Of a stretch of 39,130 bases of DNA, positions 7,083 to 15,540 are shown piece after piece; the stretch's first letter is position 1; the number at the start of each line of letters is the position of its first letter. The translations under genes and the position numbers were made by a program. The stretch is from a virus. Location: positions 1-39,130 of IMG/VR virus record IMGVR_UViG_3300030333_008685. One strand, written 5' to 3'. The notes beneath the pieces were generated by a model. It did no database searches, had not been told where the DNA came from, and saw nothing but the letters and a program-made list of their open reading frames with translations.

Positions 7083-7910
7083 CTATTGTCCACCAATATT
7101 AAGATTTTGATTTGACTTGTTCTTTTCTTCCATCTCTTTTGAAAAGTGTTTTATTATCTTTTTTGTTTCAATTGGGGTGTATTTTTGGAAATCAGTGTAG
7201 GAAGTGTTTAATTTGGTGGTAAAAATATAAACATAATAAAATAAACCTTCATAACCTTCAGAAAAACAAAGCTTCAAGAAGGTAAACATTTCATAACTGG
7301 TAAAACCAAACATATTATCTTTTAATTCACCGTCTTCAAACAATTGAAACAAAACTATAGGGGATTGTTTTATGGTTTTGACAGCATTTTTTAATAAAGG
7401 TATATATTTGTAAGGAATGTTTTGTAAAATCTTTTCTTTTTCATCTAAATCAATATTACCAAGTAATATTTCTTCATCTCCTAATTTAATTTTGTTTATA
7501 TAATCTAAAACCGAATTTCTTTTGGTTAATTTGGTTGGGGTACCAAGAGTAAAAAGCATACCTCCTATATCTTGTTTAACTACCGTAGGTTTATACCCTT
7601 CTAAAACGTTTTCTACAATAAGATTGATATCAATTGCTTGTTTATTACCTCCTTGAGAAGAAAAACTTAAAACAGGGTCAATATATTGAGCTCTTAATTT
7701 TAAAAGCAGTATAAATTTGTCAATAGCGTGTAAATTTTCTTCAGTTTGAAAAAGATAGTGGCAAAGTTTATCGAAATGATTGCCTAATAATTGGTCATCA
7801 TCATGTTCAATGTATTTTTGTAAGTCAATAAAATGTTTATTGTAAAATTCTCCACATAAAACTTTTTTATTGTTAGTTACAGTGATGGGAAATTTGAAAT
7901 CCAAACTCAT
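7083..7910 (-). CDS. Putative baseplate hub protein, T4 gp26-like
   Basis: The product is 275 aa, starting MSLDFKFPITVTNNKKV. It contains LHAIDKFILLLKLRAQYIDPVLSF, like the D-x-F-x-x-L-L-x-L-R-x-x-x-I-G block of T4 baseplate proteins of the gp26 family, and a helical C-terminal half. In T4, gp26 is a hub component or assembly factor of the baseplate. Position supports this: it follows tail-tube-type genes in a late minus-strand block. The assignment rests on a remembered pattern rather than a strict signature, so another baseplate subunit is possible. No clear promoter or Shine-Dalgarno sequence precedes it, so it may depend on the transcript from 8823. Confidence 0.5.
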   Translation of the reverse strand: MSLDFKFPITVTNNKKVLCGEFYNKHFIDLQKYIEHDDDQLLGNHFDKLCHYLFQTEENLHAIDKFILLLKLRAQYIDPVLSFSSQGGNKQAIDINLIVENVLEGYKPTVVKQDIGGMLFTLGTPTKLTKRNSVLDYINKIKLGDEEILLGNIDLDEKEKILQNIPYKYIPLLKNAVKTIKQSPIVLFQLFEDGELKDNMFGFTSYEMFTFLKLCFSEGYEGLFYYVYIFTTKLNTSYTDFQKYTPIETKKIIKHFSKEMEEKNKSNQNLNIGGQ

Positions 7911-7944
7911 AATGATGCACCCTATAAAAAATTAAGCGTGCTAA

Positions 7945-8823
7945 TTAAAAATCCAATGGAGACACTTCAAAATTTACTTTATCACCGCGGTGACTACGCT
8001 GAAATATTCGTTGTTCAATTATATCAGCAATATTAAAATTCAAATTATTTGAAATTGTGTAATTAGAATAGACCCACTGCGTATCATTTAAATCCATTGA
8101 CTCGGTATCGTAAGTAAGATTTCTATTACCTATTGAAACCGGAAAACAATTATAAAAAGAATAAATTTTTCGAGGTACTTGAGATATACCTGCTAAAGTT
8201 TTAGCATATTGAAAAATACGAATTGTCGTACTCATATCTTTTGGATTTTTTAATACAGCTTGACCTGGTCCGACCATCGAAACAGGTTTTCTTGCAACAA
8301 AACCAAAATGACCAGAAAATATTGTCCAAGGCCTAATAACAAAGTCAACAAATGACGTAATCGTTTCGCGAAATTGAATAGTTAAGTTTTGATAACTGTT
8401 CATACCTTCACTAATTCTACCAGGTATAAAGCCTCTTTGTTTATCATTAAAAACTTTGTTACTGCTTGTTTGTAATTGTTGTAAATCTGGAATATTTACC
8501 CCTTGAGCTAAAACACACCCTTGAACTCTTTGCAAGGGGTCTTTTAATAAAGCTTCTACTGCTTCTTCATTGTTATTATTACGAGGATTTCCTTCCATTC
8601 TTTCTAAAGCTTGTAATAATGACATTCTAAGTACTGCAGGATAATCTTCTATAAAAACTATCCATTGAGTGCGCATTGGAATAGAAGTATGCCAATTTTC
8701 GAGATGTTTTAAAAATGTGGGTATAGGAGATACACCGGGTAATAAACCTACAGCTGATTCCGCTGGTGGTAAACCGCTTTCATCACCAGCTTGGCGTAAT
8801 AAATCTGTAACACCGTTGTTCAC
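7945..8823 (-). CDS. Putative tail-tube initiator or baseplate protein (gp19/gp54-like fold)
   Basis: The product is 292 aa from a GTG at 8823, where a late TAAATA ends 6 nt upstream. Its N-terminal 45 residues are Gly/Pro-rich. The rest has blocks seen in gp19-fold proteins: RTQWIVFIEDYP near the start and IPGRISEGMNSYQNLTIQFRETITSFVDFVIRPW in the middle. It ends with an asparagine-rich strand region (YSNYTISNNLNFNIADI). T4 gp54, the tube initiator on the baseplate, shares the tube fold, and the length and the place next to the tube gene fit that role. It could also be gp48-like. It is separated from the tube gene by a terminator, so it is an independent late transcript. Confidence 0.5.
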   Translation of the reverse strand: MNNGVTDLLRQAGDESGLPPAESAVGLLPGVSPIPTFLKHLENWHTSIPMRTQWIVFIEDYPAVLRMSLLQALERMEGNPRNNNNEEAVEALLKDPLQRVQGCVLAQGVNIPDLQQLQTSSNKVFNDKQRGFIPGRISEGMNSYQNLTIQFRETITSFVDFVIRPWTIFSGHFGFVARKPVSMVGPGQAVLKNPKDMSTTIRIFQYAKTLAGISQVPRKIYSFYNCFPVSIGNRNLTYDTESMDLNDTQWVYSNYTISNNLNFNIADIIEQRIFQRSHRGDKVNFEVSPLDF

Positions 8824-8829
8824 TTAAAA

Positions 8830-8835
8830 TATTTA
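8830..8835 (-). promoter_or_regulatory. Late-type promoter TAAATA for the gene at 7945-8823
   Basis: The minus strand reads ATTAAATA with 6 nt to the GTG at 8823. The promoter supports GTG as the true start. Confidence 0.6.
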
Positions 8836-8836
8836 A

Positions 8837-8873
8837 TCAAAAAAAACCGGCAACACAATGTTACCGGTTTAAA
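8837..8873 (-). terminator. Rho-independent terminator after the tail-tube gene
   Basis: On the minus strand a 12-bp stem (AAACCGGTAACA with TGTTGCCGGTTT, one T-G pair) with a TTG loop is followed by a T-rich run. It lies about 20 nt after the stop at 8895. Confidence 0.85.
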
Positions 8874-8894
8874 CTTTATAGAATAGAAATGCTA

Positions 8895-9512
8895 TTATTC
8901 GAAAGAGGCAGCACCTGTACCGAATTCGAACGATACTGAAACAGCAGATCTGGCAGCTTCTCTACTATTGTAACGTTGGAAATAATGATACGCCATTTGA
9001 GATGTAAAGTTAACAATAGTACCTGTTCCTGATGCCATGTTATATGTTAACTCTCCTACGTTTCTAATTGATACACCAACAAGGTTGTAAATAGCAACGT
9101 CATTTAATGCGTTATCTAATTGTACTAATGTCATTACAGCACCGCGTGTTGGTGTGTAATAATTACCTGTGCTAGTTTGTTCATCAAAAATCTCTCTAGA
9201 CATATCTTCAAACTTCTGTCTAATTTTAGAAGCTTGATCAGTATAAAATGTCATTGAGTAACTATCACTACCCGGGTAAGTTGCACTACCTGGAACATTG
9301 AATTGTAGTCCCATGTAAGGTACGGGTACGTTTGTTATAGCCCTGGCTGGTAGGTTAGCTGTTGTTGCATAAACAAAGTCGTTTTCATCAAATTCTATAG
9401 TACTACCATCGCCGGGATCCAAAGAAAGCACCCTGAATTGAAAGTCTCTTGCGAAGTCTCTCAACGATGCTATTCTATAAAAGTTTTGAATTGTCTGCGT
9501 TGTAACTGCCAT
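8895..9512 (-). CDS. Tail tube protein, T4 gp19-like
   Basis: The product is 205 aa against 163 in T4. Visible gp19-family blocks are ARDFQFRVL near the N-terminus, TANLPARAITNVPVPYMGLQ (the sheet with the conserved A-x-x-L-P), TMTFYTD-type residues as SMTFYTDQASKIRQKFE, and the C-terminal IRNVGELTYN followed by QMAYHYFQ. The protein forms the inner tube of the contractile tail, through which DNA passes. The gene follows the sheath gene, as in T4 (18-19). It has its own late promoter and its own terminator, fitting the high and separate demand for the tube protein. Confidence 0.85.
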   Translation of the reverse strand: MAVTTQTIQNFYRIASLRDFARDFQFRVLSLDPGDGSTIEFDENDFVYATTANLPARAITNVPVPYMGLQFNVPGSATYPGSDSYSMTFYTDQASKIRQKFEDMSREIFDEQTSTGNYYTPTRGAVMTLVQLDNALNDVAIYNLVGVSIRNVGELTYNMASGTGTIVNFTSQMAYHYFQRYNSREAARSAVSVSFEFGTGAASFE

Positions 9513-9517
9513 ACTAT

Positions 9518-9525
9518 TATTTATG
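9518..9525 (-). promoter_or_regulatory. Late-type promoter CATAAATA for the tail-tube gene
   Basis: The minus strand reads CATAAATA with 5 nt to the ATG at 9512; the same octamer stands before the sheath gene. Confidence 0.7.
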
Positions 9526-9542
9526 CTTTTAGATCGTATTCG

Positions 9543-9573
9543 AAAAAAAAGCCAGGCCTTTCGACCTGGCTTC
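9543..9573 (-). terminator. Rho-independent terminator after the sheath gene
   Basis: On the minus strand AAGCCAGG pairs with CCTGGCTT around an 8-nt loop, followed by eight T. It lies about 20 nt after the stop at 9591. Confidence 0.9.
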
Positions 9574-9590
9574 GATATGATCTAATTATA

Positions 9591-12140
9591 TTATCCGACT
9601 ATCTCGCTGAAGTCTTGCCCTGTTCTAGTTGCATAGAAGTTAACAAGAATAAACTCAGCGGCTCTAACTGGTTTCAAGTATATATCTACTACCAATTCAT
9701 TCGCATCAATGACGTCGGGCGTATTATTACGCTCGTCGCAAACAATGAGATAATCATAAAGGCCTTCATTGTTCTTTGCATCTTCGAATATTGGGGTTAG
9801 AACGTTAATGACGTTTGTCCTTGTAAACAACGTATTTGGCTCGAAGACAAAATACTTAACCGTCTCTCTTGTACGTTTCTCAAGATAAAGGAATAAACGT
9901 CTTACATTCACTCTATCAAACGCACTTGGTTGAGTTTGAAGTGTCTTCTGACCAAATATTACAAAACCTTCACTAGGGAAGAATGCAACCGGGTTAATAT
10001 TAACCTGATCATATAATTGGTCGCGCTGTTTCTGGTTCGGGTATAAAGCAATATCATTTGGATTGACTGTGCCTCTAGCAAAACCAGCTGGTGCATACCA
10101 AGGTGCATAATTAGCATCTGTCCTTGCATAAGCAGCGGCTGCTATACCAGAGAATGGAATCCAAACTTGACCACCTAAACCAGCATCATAAACCTGTGCA
10201 CATGTTGCATAAGCTGCTGCATAGTTTGTATTAATAATGTTATAGGTTTGCTTCAATGGCGATAAAATGCTAAGAGGGAAATTAGATCCTGGAATGTTAA
10301 TACCCTTCTGATTATCACCTGTTACTAAAATTTGCCTAATTGGATCAGAAACAAATATAAAATCCCTTCTGATGTTTTGAGCAAAATTAATAAACTTGTT
10401 TGTAACTGTAGCCCAACTTGATCTAATATTGAGTGCATTTGGACCTAAGTCAATACCTGTTGCAGAAAGCTCATTAATACCCATTAATGAATCTCTGTCA
10501 TCAAAATAATCACCAGCAGTAACTCCATCAACCGGGTTGAAAGGCGATCTGTTTTCGGCAACCTCTGTATTCTTAACCGTGGTCCAAATTGTACTTAAAC
10601 CACCGTCTGTCATAATATCAATATCAAAAAGATCTACATTAGCTAATCTATCGAAAACTCTGTCTATCTTTTCTGGTAAGTTACCAATCTTATTATTACT
10701 TGCTTTAGTTGTACTATACTTAGCTGCTGGTAACGCTGCTGCATTACCTTGACCGAATACATAATTGGACTCTCTTGTATAAAGATCACCAGATGTATTA
10801 TAAACAGCTCTTAACTCATTAAGCTCTGATATATTAGCTTGCGGCAAGCCAACAATTTGTTTATAAGTATAAGCAGCGTCCTGAGAAGGATATTCAAGAT
10901 TAACCAACTGGGTATTCAAGATACGAACTCTTCTCTTAGGTGTACCGTCTTCGTTAAGATCACTTCCAGCAAATCTACCAGAGATATTCGGGTTAATTTT
11001 TACTGCCATATTAACACTGTTATTGGTCATGATCTGTGGCAAGTAGAAACTATTCGGAGCACCACCAGTTGAGTTGTTAATTTGTCTGTAATAATCAATA
11101 CTACCGAAATAGCCTTCCTCTAACACATAATCGAGTTTGGTTACCTCTGGCGAAAAGACTGATTGACGTAATTTGTAAAGACCAAATACAAGAGTATCGT
11201 CAAATGAATTTGTATTAATTTCAAATGTAACAATACTTTCTTGTGTTTGTGAAATGTTAACTGGTATTGCGTCACTATTATATGCAGCAGACAAGTCAAA
11301 ATTCAATCTTGTGTTTGGAATGTCAGTCAAGCTTGAAAATTCTACAACGTCATCACTTTCTGTTTTAGATACTGTAAATCTTGTAATGTCGTCATAGTTA
11401 GTTGTTGCATACAAGTTAGTGTTATCAACAATAGATGTATAATAACCTTCTAACTTTTGGTTAATGGTTGTTTTGGCTGTGTTGAGAACGATAAGACCAG
11501 CATAACCTAAACTGGTTAACTGATCGGCAACACCTGTAGCTGTATTATCGACCGTAAATGACGGGGTTTGGCCTGCTGTAGCAACTGGTGAATTTTGCCA
11601 GCTAATACCTGAATCATCTAATATAGCAACATACTGTGACTGAGTTAGAGTGATAAAAGTAGGCTTACCTACAAAATAAATTACCGTGTCGTTAGCAGAT
11701 GCAGGAGAAAACTGTGTAGTTGGTCCTTCGTCTGATGTTGTGTCGTCGATATTTGCTGACAAATAGCTAGTTGCGGTACCGCTCATACTGTCGTATGCTG
11801 TCTTGTTGACAGGTAATACAGGATATACAGTAGCAAAATATTTGTTAGTAAACCCTTCACCAAGATCTGACCCGTAAGGTAAGCGGTTTACAATAATATT
11901 TGCTCTACTATTGAACGCCTGAGCTACGGTATGGTAAAAATACCGCTCCGCGGGGTTAGTTGGTTGACCGTATATCTGAGTAAATTCTGATAAACTCGAT
12001 ACTTGTACAATTTCGTCATTTGGTCCTGCAGGTGCATATCCAGTAATGAAGACATTTGTGCCGATTTTGTCAGCTGCTCTTAATGACAAATCTACTTCAT
12101 TAATTTCAACACCCGGACTTTGAATAGTTCTCCGTGCCAT
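9591..12140 (-). CDS. Tail sheath protein, T4 gp18-like
   Basis: The product is 849 aa, clearly longer than the 659 aa of T4 gp18. The N-terminus has the sheath signature SPGVEINEVDLSLRA with NVFITGYAPAGPNDEIVQV. The C-terminal third has GFVIFGQKTLQ, FDRVNVRRLFLYLEKRTRE, FEPNTLFTRTNVIN and AEFILVNFYATRTGQDF, the conserved sheath core that interlocks subunits. Residues of about 100-450 are Ser/Thr/Asn-rich and variable, as expected for the surface-exposed inserted domains. The protein contracts to drive the tube into the cell. It has its own late promoter (CATAAATA) and terminator. Start: an ATG 5 nt after the promoter. Confidence 0.95.
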   Translation of the reverse strand: MARRTIQSPGVEINEVDLSLRAADKIGTNVFITGYAPAGPNDEIVQVSSLSEFTQIYGQPTNPAERYFYHTVAQAFNSRANIIVNRLPYGSDLGEGFTNKYFATVYPVLPVNKTAYDSMSGTATSYLSANIDDTTSDEGPTTQFSPASANDTVIYFVGKPTFITLTQSQYVAILDDSGISWQNSPVATAGQTPSFTVDNTATGVADQLTSLGYAGLIVLNTAKTTINQKLEGYYTSIVDNTNLYATTNYDDITRFTVSKTESDDVVEFSSLTDIPNTRLNFDLSAAYNSDAIPVNISQTQESIVTFEINTNSFDDTLVFGLYKLRQSVFSPEVTKLDYVLEEGYFGSIDYYRQINNSTGGAPNSFYLPQIMTNNSVNMAVKINPNISGRFAGSDLNEDGTPKRRVRILNTQLVNLEYPSQDAAYTYKQIVGLPQANISELNELRAVYNTSGDLYTRESNYVFGQGNAAALPAAKYSTTKASNNKIGNLPEKIDRVFDRLANVDLFDIDIMTDGGLSTIWTTVKNTEVAENRSPFNPVDGVTAGDYFDDRDSLMGINELSATGIDLGPNALNIRSSWATVTNKFINFAQNIRRDFIFVSDPIRQILVTGDNQKGINIPGSNFPLSILSPLKQTYNIINTNYAAAYATCAQVYDAGLGGQVWIPFSGIAAAAYARTDANYAPWYAPAGFARGTVNPNDIALYPNQKQRDQLYDQVNINPVAFFPSEGFVIFGQKTLQTQPSAFDRVNVRRLFLYLEKRTRETVKYFVFEPNTLFTRTNVINVLTPIFEDAKNNEGLYDYLIVCDERNNTPDVIDANELVVDIYLKPVRAAEFILVNFYATRTGQDFSEIVG

Positions 12141-12145
12141 ATCGA

Positions 12146-12153
12146 TATTTATG
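12146..12153 (-). promoter_or_regulatory. Late-type promoter CATAAATA for the sheath gene
   Basis: The minus strand reads CATAAATA with 5 nt to the ATG at 12140. Confidence 0.7.
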
Positions 12154-12199
12154 ATTTCCTAGTAAAGAATTTCGAAAAAAGCTTTTTTATATAAATATG

Positions 12200-12778
12200 T
12201 CACACGTTGAGAAGATTGACTGTGAACTGGCTATAAGCAAGGGTAAATGACGATTCTATTTCTTCAGAGTCTCTATAAGAGTAATCAATACCTTCTAATT
12301 TAGTTGGAAACCCCTTACTGAAATTGAATTGCACAACTTTTTTGTTGTATTCGTCTAAACCATAAATGGTAAAATTAGCCATATAAAGGTCTTCATTAAC
12401 AAACCCCGGTGGGTATTCATTCTGAGCATCAAAAATACCTTTATACTCGTCGTTTAATTTGTTTAACCATGTATAAATGAACCAATAATTTTGGAATCTG
12501 TTATCAATTGTAAATTTTACTTCGATGGGATCATATACTGGTCTGTTATAACTAGTTACATTTAATGTCTGGCCGCTAAATCTTACACTTTCTTCAGGAA
12601 TACTAACAGTGGGTATAACACTCCCGTAAATCGAAAATTGCATTGAGTCGGGATTAACAAAAGTATTGTTTCTGACAGTTTTTGACACATCTTCTCGCAA
12701 TACCTTAGGTGTGGGTATTACCAGGACAAACTTGTCCTTTCTTTCCTTGTTAAAAGGTGACTGTGAATAATCTGCCAT
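12200..12778 (-). CDS. Tail-tube-fold protein (second gp19-like protein)
   Basis: The product is 192 aa, lying between terminase and sheath. Its pattern resembles gp19-fold proteins: DKFVLVIPTPKVLRE, then SVIPTVSIPEESVRFSGQTLNVTSYNRP, FTIDNRFQNYWFIYTWLNKLND, ANFTIYGLDEYNKKVVQF and a final SFTLAYSQFTVN. The last two blocks match the outer strands that close the tube ring. A second tube-like gene could serve as tail terminator, tube initiator or completion protein. Gene order 17-X-18-19 is unlike T4, where 17-18-19 are contiguous. It has its own late promoter overlapping the end of the terminase gene. It is surely a virion-type gene; the exact role is open. Confidence 0.65.
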   Translation of the reverse strand: MADYSQSPFNKERKDKFVLVIPTPKVLREDVSKTVRNNTFVNPDSMQFSIYGSVIPTVSIPEESVRFSGQTLNVTSYNRPVYDPIEVKFTIDNRFQNYWFIYTWLNKLNDEYKGIFDAQNEYPPGFVNEDLYMANFTIYGLDEYNKKVVQFNFSKGFPTKLEGIDYSYRDSEEIESSFTLAYSQFTVNLLNV

Positions 12779-12784
12779 TATAGT

Positions 12785-12790
12785 TATTTA
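12785..12790 (-). promoter_or_regulatory. Late-type promoter TAAATA for the second tube-fold gene
   Basis: The minus strand reads CTTAAATA with 6 nt to the ATG at 12778; it overlaps the last codon of the terminase gene. Confidence 0.6.
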
Positions 12791-14539
12791 AGATGATAGC
12801 CAAGAATCCGGTGCTGGGGAGAACGATCTTTGGGTTTGAAATTCATTAGCTGGTACCCATCCTGTCATTTTCATGTGGTCTAACTCAGCATTTTCGTCTT
12901 GATCAAATTTTTCGTTAAAGACAATAGTATCAACCATCTTTGTTTCGTCGTCTTGAGCCCAACTAAACAGCTTTTTCTCTAGTTGACCACCGTAATCATA
13001 GTCATAACGTCTTATCTCTGAAGGTCTCCCGTTGTTGTCATACCTTAATACTTCAAAATATCGTTTAATTAAGTCGTTATCTAATATTAAAAGTGCCCAA
13101 CCTAACGACATTACCCTGTCATCCATCATACCTACACCGGGTTTAGCTGCCCATTTACCATTTTCGTGTTTAATAAAGTTTTTTAACTCTACTAATGTTT
13201 CAAGTTCTCTAACATTTACCGAATGTAACTCGTTAATAAAATATCTCATGTTCATAACACAACGATATTTTGTGTTAGTGTGTGATATTACACCGATTCT
13301 ATTGTTTTTTATCTTACCTTGACCTGCTTCAAAGGAAACAATGTTACTATAACGGTGTGTCATATATAAATGATCAACAACCTGAGCACCACAACTGTTT
13401 CTTTCAATTAAAGCAGGTGGAGAACCCCATTGTACCAAAATTTCATACAGTTTTTTGGTGAAATTATAAGGGTTAATTGTGTTACTCCAGTAAGTAGCAA
13501 CTTGTTCTATGTTTTGAAGGTCTCTTAAGTCTAAAATTTGTATTACACTTGCGTTTTGATGAACACCTTCAGCAATATCAACACCCGCAACGTAAATCCC
13601 CTGTTCATCTGGTTCTCTCCAAATTTTATAGTTATCTTCGTCCATTACCATCTTAGGCTTTTGGCAATTAACCTTTAAAGCTTCAAACATTTCTTCATTA
13701 ATAGCCAATTCCCCAGCTGAAATGAATTCACAACCAAATTCTTGGTTAAAAGCTTCTTCACTACCAATAGTACGCATGGTTTCGAATTTCCATTGGTCAT
13801 CTCTTCCAGGTACTTCATGCCACAAGATTTTATCAAAGCCCCAACCGTTCTTTTCTTCAATTGCACCATTCCAAATTTTGTAAAAAAGGTTATCGGTACC
13901 ATTTGCAGTGGAAGCAATAAAGATTTTAGACTTTTTCGAAGATGAAATTACAGGAAAAACAGATTTCCAAAAACTATCTACCAAATGCGGTTCAATAAAC
14001 GCTAACTCATCCAGCACCAACACGTTAATAGATTGACCACGTGCAGCAGTACCAGTTGTGGTGCTAATACCTATTGTAGTGCCGTTAGAAAGCTTCATAG
14101 ACTCTTTACCATATTCTGTAACACCAGGTTTTAACCAGTTCGGTAACTCTTCATAAGCCATTCTAATACGAGAAAAGATTTCTTTTGCAGTACCTTCTTT
14201 GTTAGCTACAATTAATATACGTTGATCACTATTAAAACATGCATGCCACAACGTATAAATTGTCATCATTGTGGTTTTGCCTATCTGCCTAGAGGCTAGT
14301 AATATAAAGAAACGGTTATCCCTCATTCCCCTTAACGCTCTTTTTTGACATGAATGTAACCCGATCAATTCACGACCTCTATCTAGGTTAACAATATAGA
14401 AATAGTTTTCAGCAAAGTAAAGAAGGTTTTGTTTTGCCTTCTTAAGCTGTTTAACCATATCTGGTGTCCACTCAAACTGTGCATCACCTGTAGGTAGGTT
14501 AGGGTTACCCAAATAATAATCACGGGTATTCTTCTGCAT
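12788..14539 (-). CDS. Terminase large subunit, T4 gp17-like
   Basis: The product is 583 aa. The ATPase domain shows the Walker A block LASRQIGKTTM (about residues 81-91), Walker B VLVLDELAFIE, and coupling motif IASTANG. The RNase H-like nuclease domain starts at about 310 with YVAGVDIAEGVHQ, followed by the acidic pattern PALIERNSCGAQVVDHLY and GMMDDRVMSLGWALL. This is the motor that cuts concatemeric DNA and packs it into proheads. Length is close to T4 gp17 (610 aa). The small subunit (gp16) is not recognised nearby. The start codon lies 5 nt after a late promoter, back to back with the divergent late plus-strand block. Confidence 0.96.
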   Translation of the reverse strand: MQKNTRDYYLGNPNLPTGDAQFEWTPDMVKQLKKAKQNLLYFAENYFYIVNLDRGRELIGLHSCQKRALRGMRDNRFFILLASRQIGKTTMMTIYTLWHACFNSDQRILIVANKEGTAKEIFSRIRMAYEELPNWLKPGVTEYGKESMKLSNGTTIGISTTTGTAARGQSINVLVLDELAFIEPHLVDSFWKSVFPVISSSKKSKIFIASTANGTDNLFYKIWNGAIEEKNGWGFDKILWHEVPGRDDQWKFETMRTIGSEEAFNQEFGCEFISAGELAINEEMFEALKVNCQKPKMVMDEDNYKIWREPDEQGIYVAGVDIAEGVHQNASVIQILDLRDLQNIEQVATYWSNTINPYNFTKKLYEILVQWGSPPALIERNSCGAQVVDHLYMTHRYSNIVSFEAGQGKIKNNRIGVISHTNTKYRCVMNMRYFINELHSVNVRELETLVELKNFIKHENGKWAAKPGVGMMDDRVMSLGWALLILDNDLIKRYFEVLRYDNNGRPSEIRRYDYDYGGQLEKKLFSWAQDDETKMVDTIVFNEKFDQDENAELDHMKMTGWVPANEFQTQRSFSPAPDSWLSS

Positions 14540-14544
14540 TCAAT

Positions 14545-14550
14545 TATTTA
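14545..14550 (-). promoter_or_regulatory. Late-type promoter TAAATA for the terminase gene
   Basis: The minus strand reads GTTAAATA with 5 nt to the ATG at 14539. A divergent late promoter lies 13 nt away on the other strand. Confidence 0.65.
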
Positions 14551-14563
14551 ACCAAAAAATGAA

Positions 14564-14569
14564 TAAATA
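14564..14569 (+). promoter_or_regulatory. Late-type promoter TAAATA for the plus-strand block
   Basis: GAATAAATA ends 5 nt before the ATG at 14575. Confidence 0.65.
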
Positions 14570-14574
14570 TATGC

Positions 14575-15540
14575 ATGAACCGTAAAAGAGATCTAGAAAA
14601 TGTATCATTATTATATGAATCACATTTTGGGGCGGCAGTCCGGCCTTCTAGACCAAGAAGAGACGATCAACAAATGGAAAGACCCAAGTACAGAAGGGCT
14701 TCTGGGCGTCAAATGGAAACAATTAAGCATTTGAATGATAGGGGTTGGTCAGTAAACAAATTAAGAACTAAAGTAGATGGTATTCATAAAAATGAAGTCT
14801 ATATGAGTAAGAATGCCCCGGAAAGCAGAGAGGCAGCAGATGAATTAATTGTTGTTGATGTTAAAGGTAACGTAAACGGTCAGCCCTTTGACGTTGGTTT
14901 TGCTAATGCTAACGAAGATGAACAAACAAGTGATTTTGGACAAGAGTTAAAACAAGAAGCTGAAGATCAAAACCCGGTAGAAAATTTAGAGGATGAAGAA
15001 ACAGGATCATATGAAGGTAAAGTGGTTAGTTTTACATCTAAACCTTCTTTAGATGATTTAAAAGCAGGTTCAAGCATTGAAACATACCAAGGTAAAGTTG
15101 CCGCCGATATGGGAGAAACAATTGTCGTTGATTTCGGTAATTTTTTCGCGGAAATAGGTAAAGAAGATGTTGAAATTGCGGACGAGGATGGTGAAGATTT
15201 AGGTCCTAATCAACAACCCGAGTCTTGGGGTGATGAAACAATGGGTGAAGCTGAGCCAGGTGAAACATCTGCTAGATTTTCTCAAGATACTCCTGATGAC
15301 CCTGAATCAGGTGGTAGCCCTAATATAGATGACCCAGACGAACAAGAAGAAAAAGGCATTCCAACAGATTTAACTTATTTCGACTCTGATGAAACAGACG
15401 ATGATGAACCTGGTAAACCCGGGGTAAGATTATTTAACCCTAAAACAGGCCACACTAGAAAAGAGTCATATAATTCACACGGTGATAGGGATATGACTTT
15501 ATTAGCAGAAAATTACTTAAATATTAAACGTCATGAATAG
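14575..15540 (+). CDS. Acidic late protein with MNRKRDL N-terminus, possible internal head protein
   Basis: The product is 321 aa and strongly acidic in the C-terminal two thirds (clusters such as ENLEDEETGSYEGK and DEQEEKG). The first residues are MNRKRDLENVSLLYE, followed by a basic stretch (RPSRPRRDDQQMERPKYRR). The segment L13-Y-E15 fits the L-x-E cleavage rule of T4-type prohead proteases, and the N-terminus resembles a capsid-targeting peptide. The downstream neighbour starts with the same MNRKRDL. Low-complexity acid and basic regions are typical of scaffold or internal head proteins. No enzymatic motif was recognised. It is expressed from a late promoter and its stop overlaps the next start by 8 nt, so the two are co-translated. 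Confidence 0.7.
   Translation: MNRKRDLENVSLLYESHFGAAVRPSRPRRDDQQMERPKYRRASGRQMETIKHLNDRGWSVNKLRTKVDGIHKNEVYMSKNAPESREAADELIVVDVKGNVNGQPFDVGFANANEDEQTSDFGQELKQEAEDQNPVENLEDEETGSYEGKVVSFTSKPSLDDLKAGSSIETYQGKVAADMGETIVVDFGNFFAEIGKEDVEIADEDGEDLGPNQQPESWGDETMGEAEPGETSARFSQDTPDDPESGGSPNIDDPDEQEEKGIPTDLTYFDSDETDDDEPGKPGVRLFNPKTGHTRKESYNSHGDRDMTLLAENYLNIKRHE

Noticed and set aside
12160-12195. AAAAAAGCTTTTTT palindrome as terminator after the gene at 12200
   Set aside because: The stem is pure A-T except for two pairs and has no loop; too weak to call. It may simply be an AT-rich spacer before the sheath promoter.
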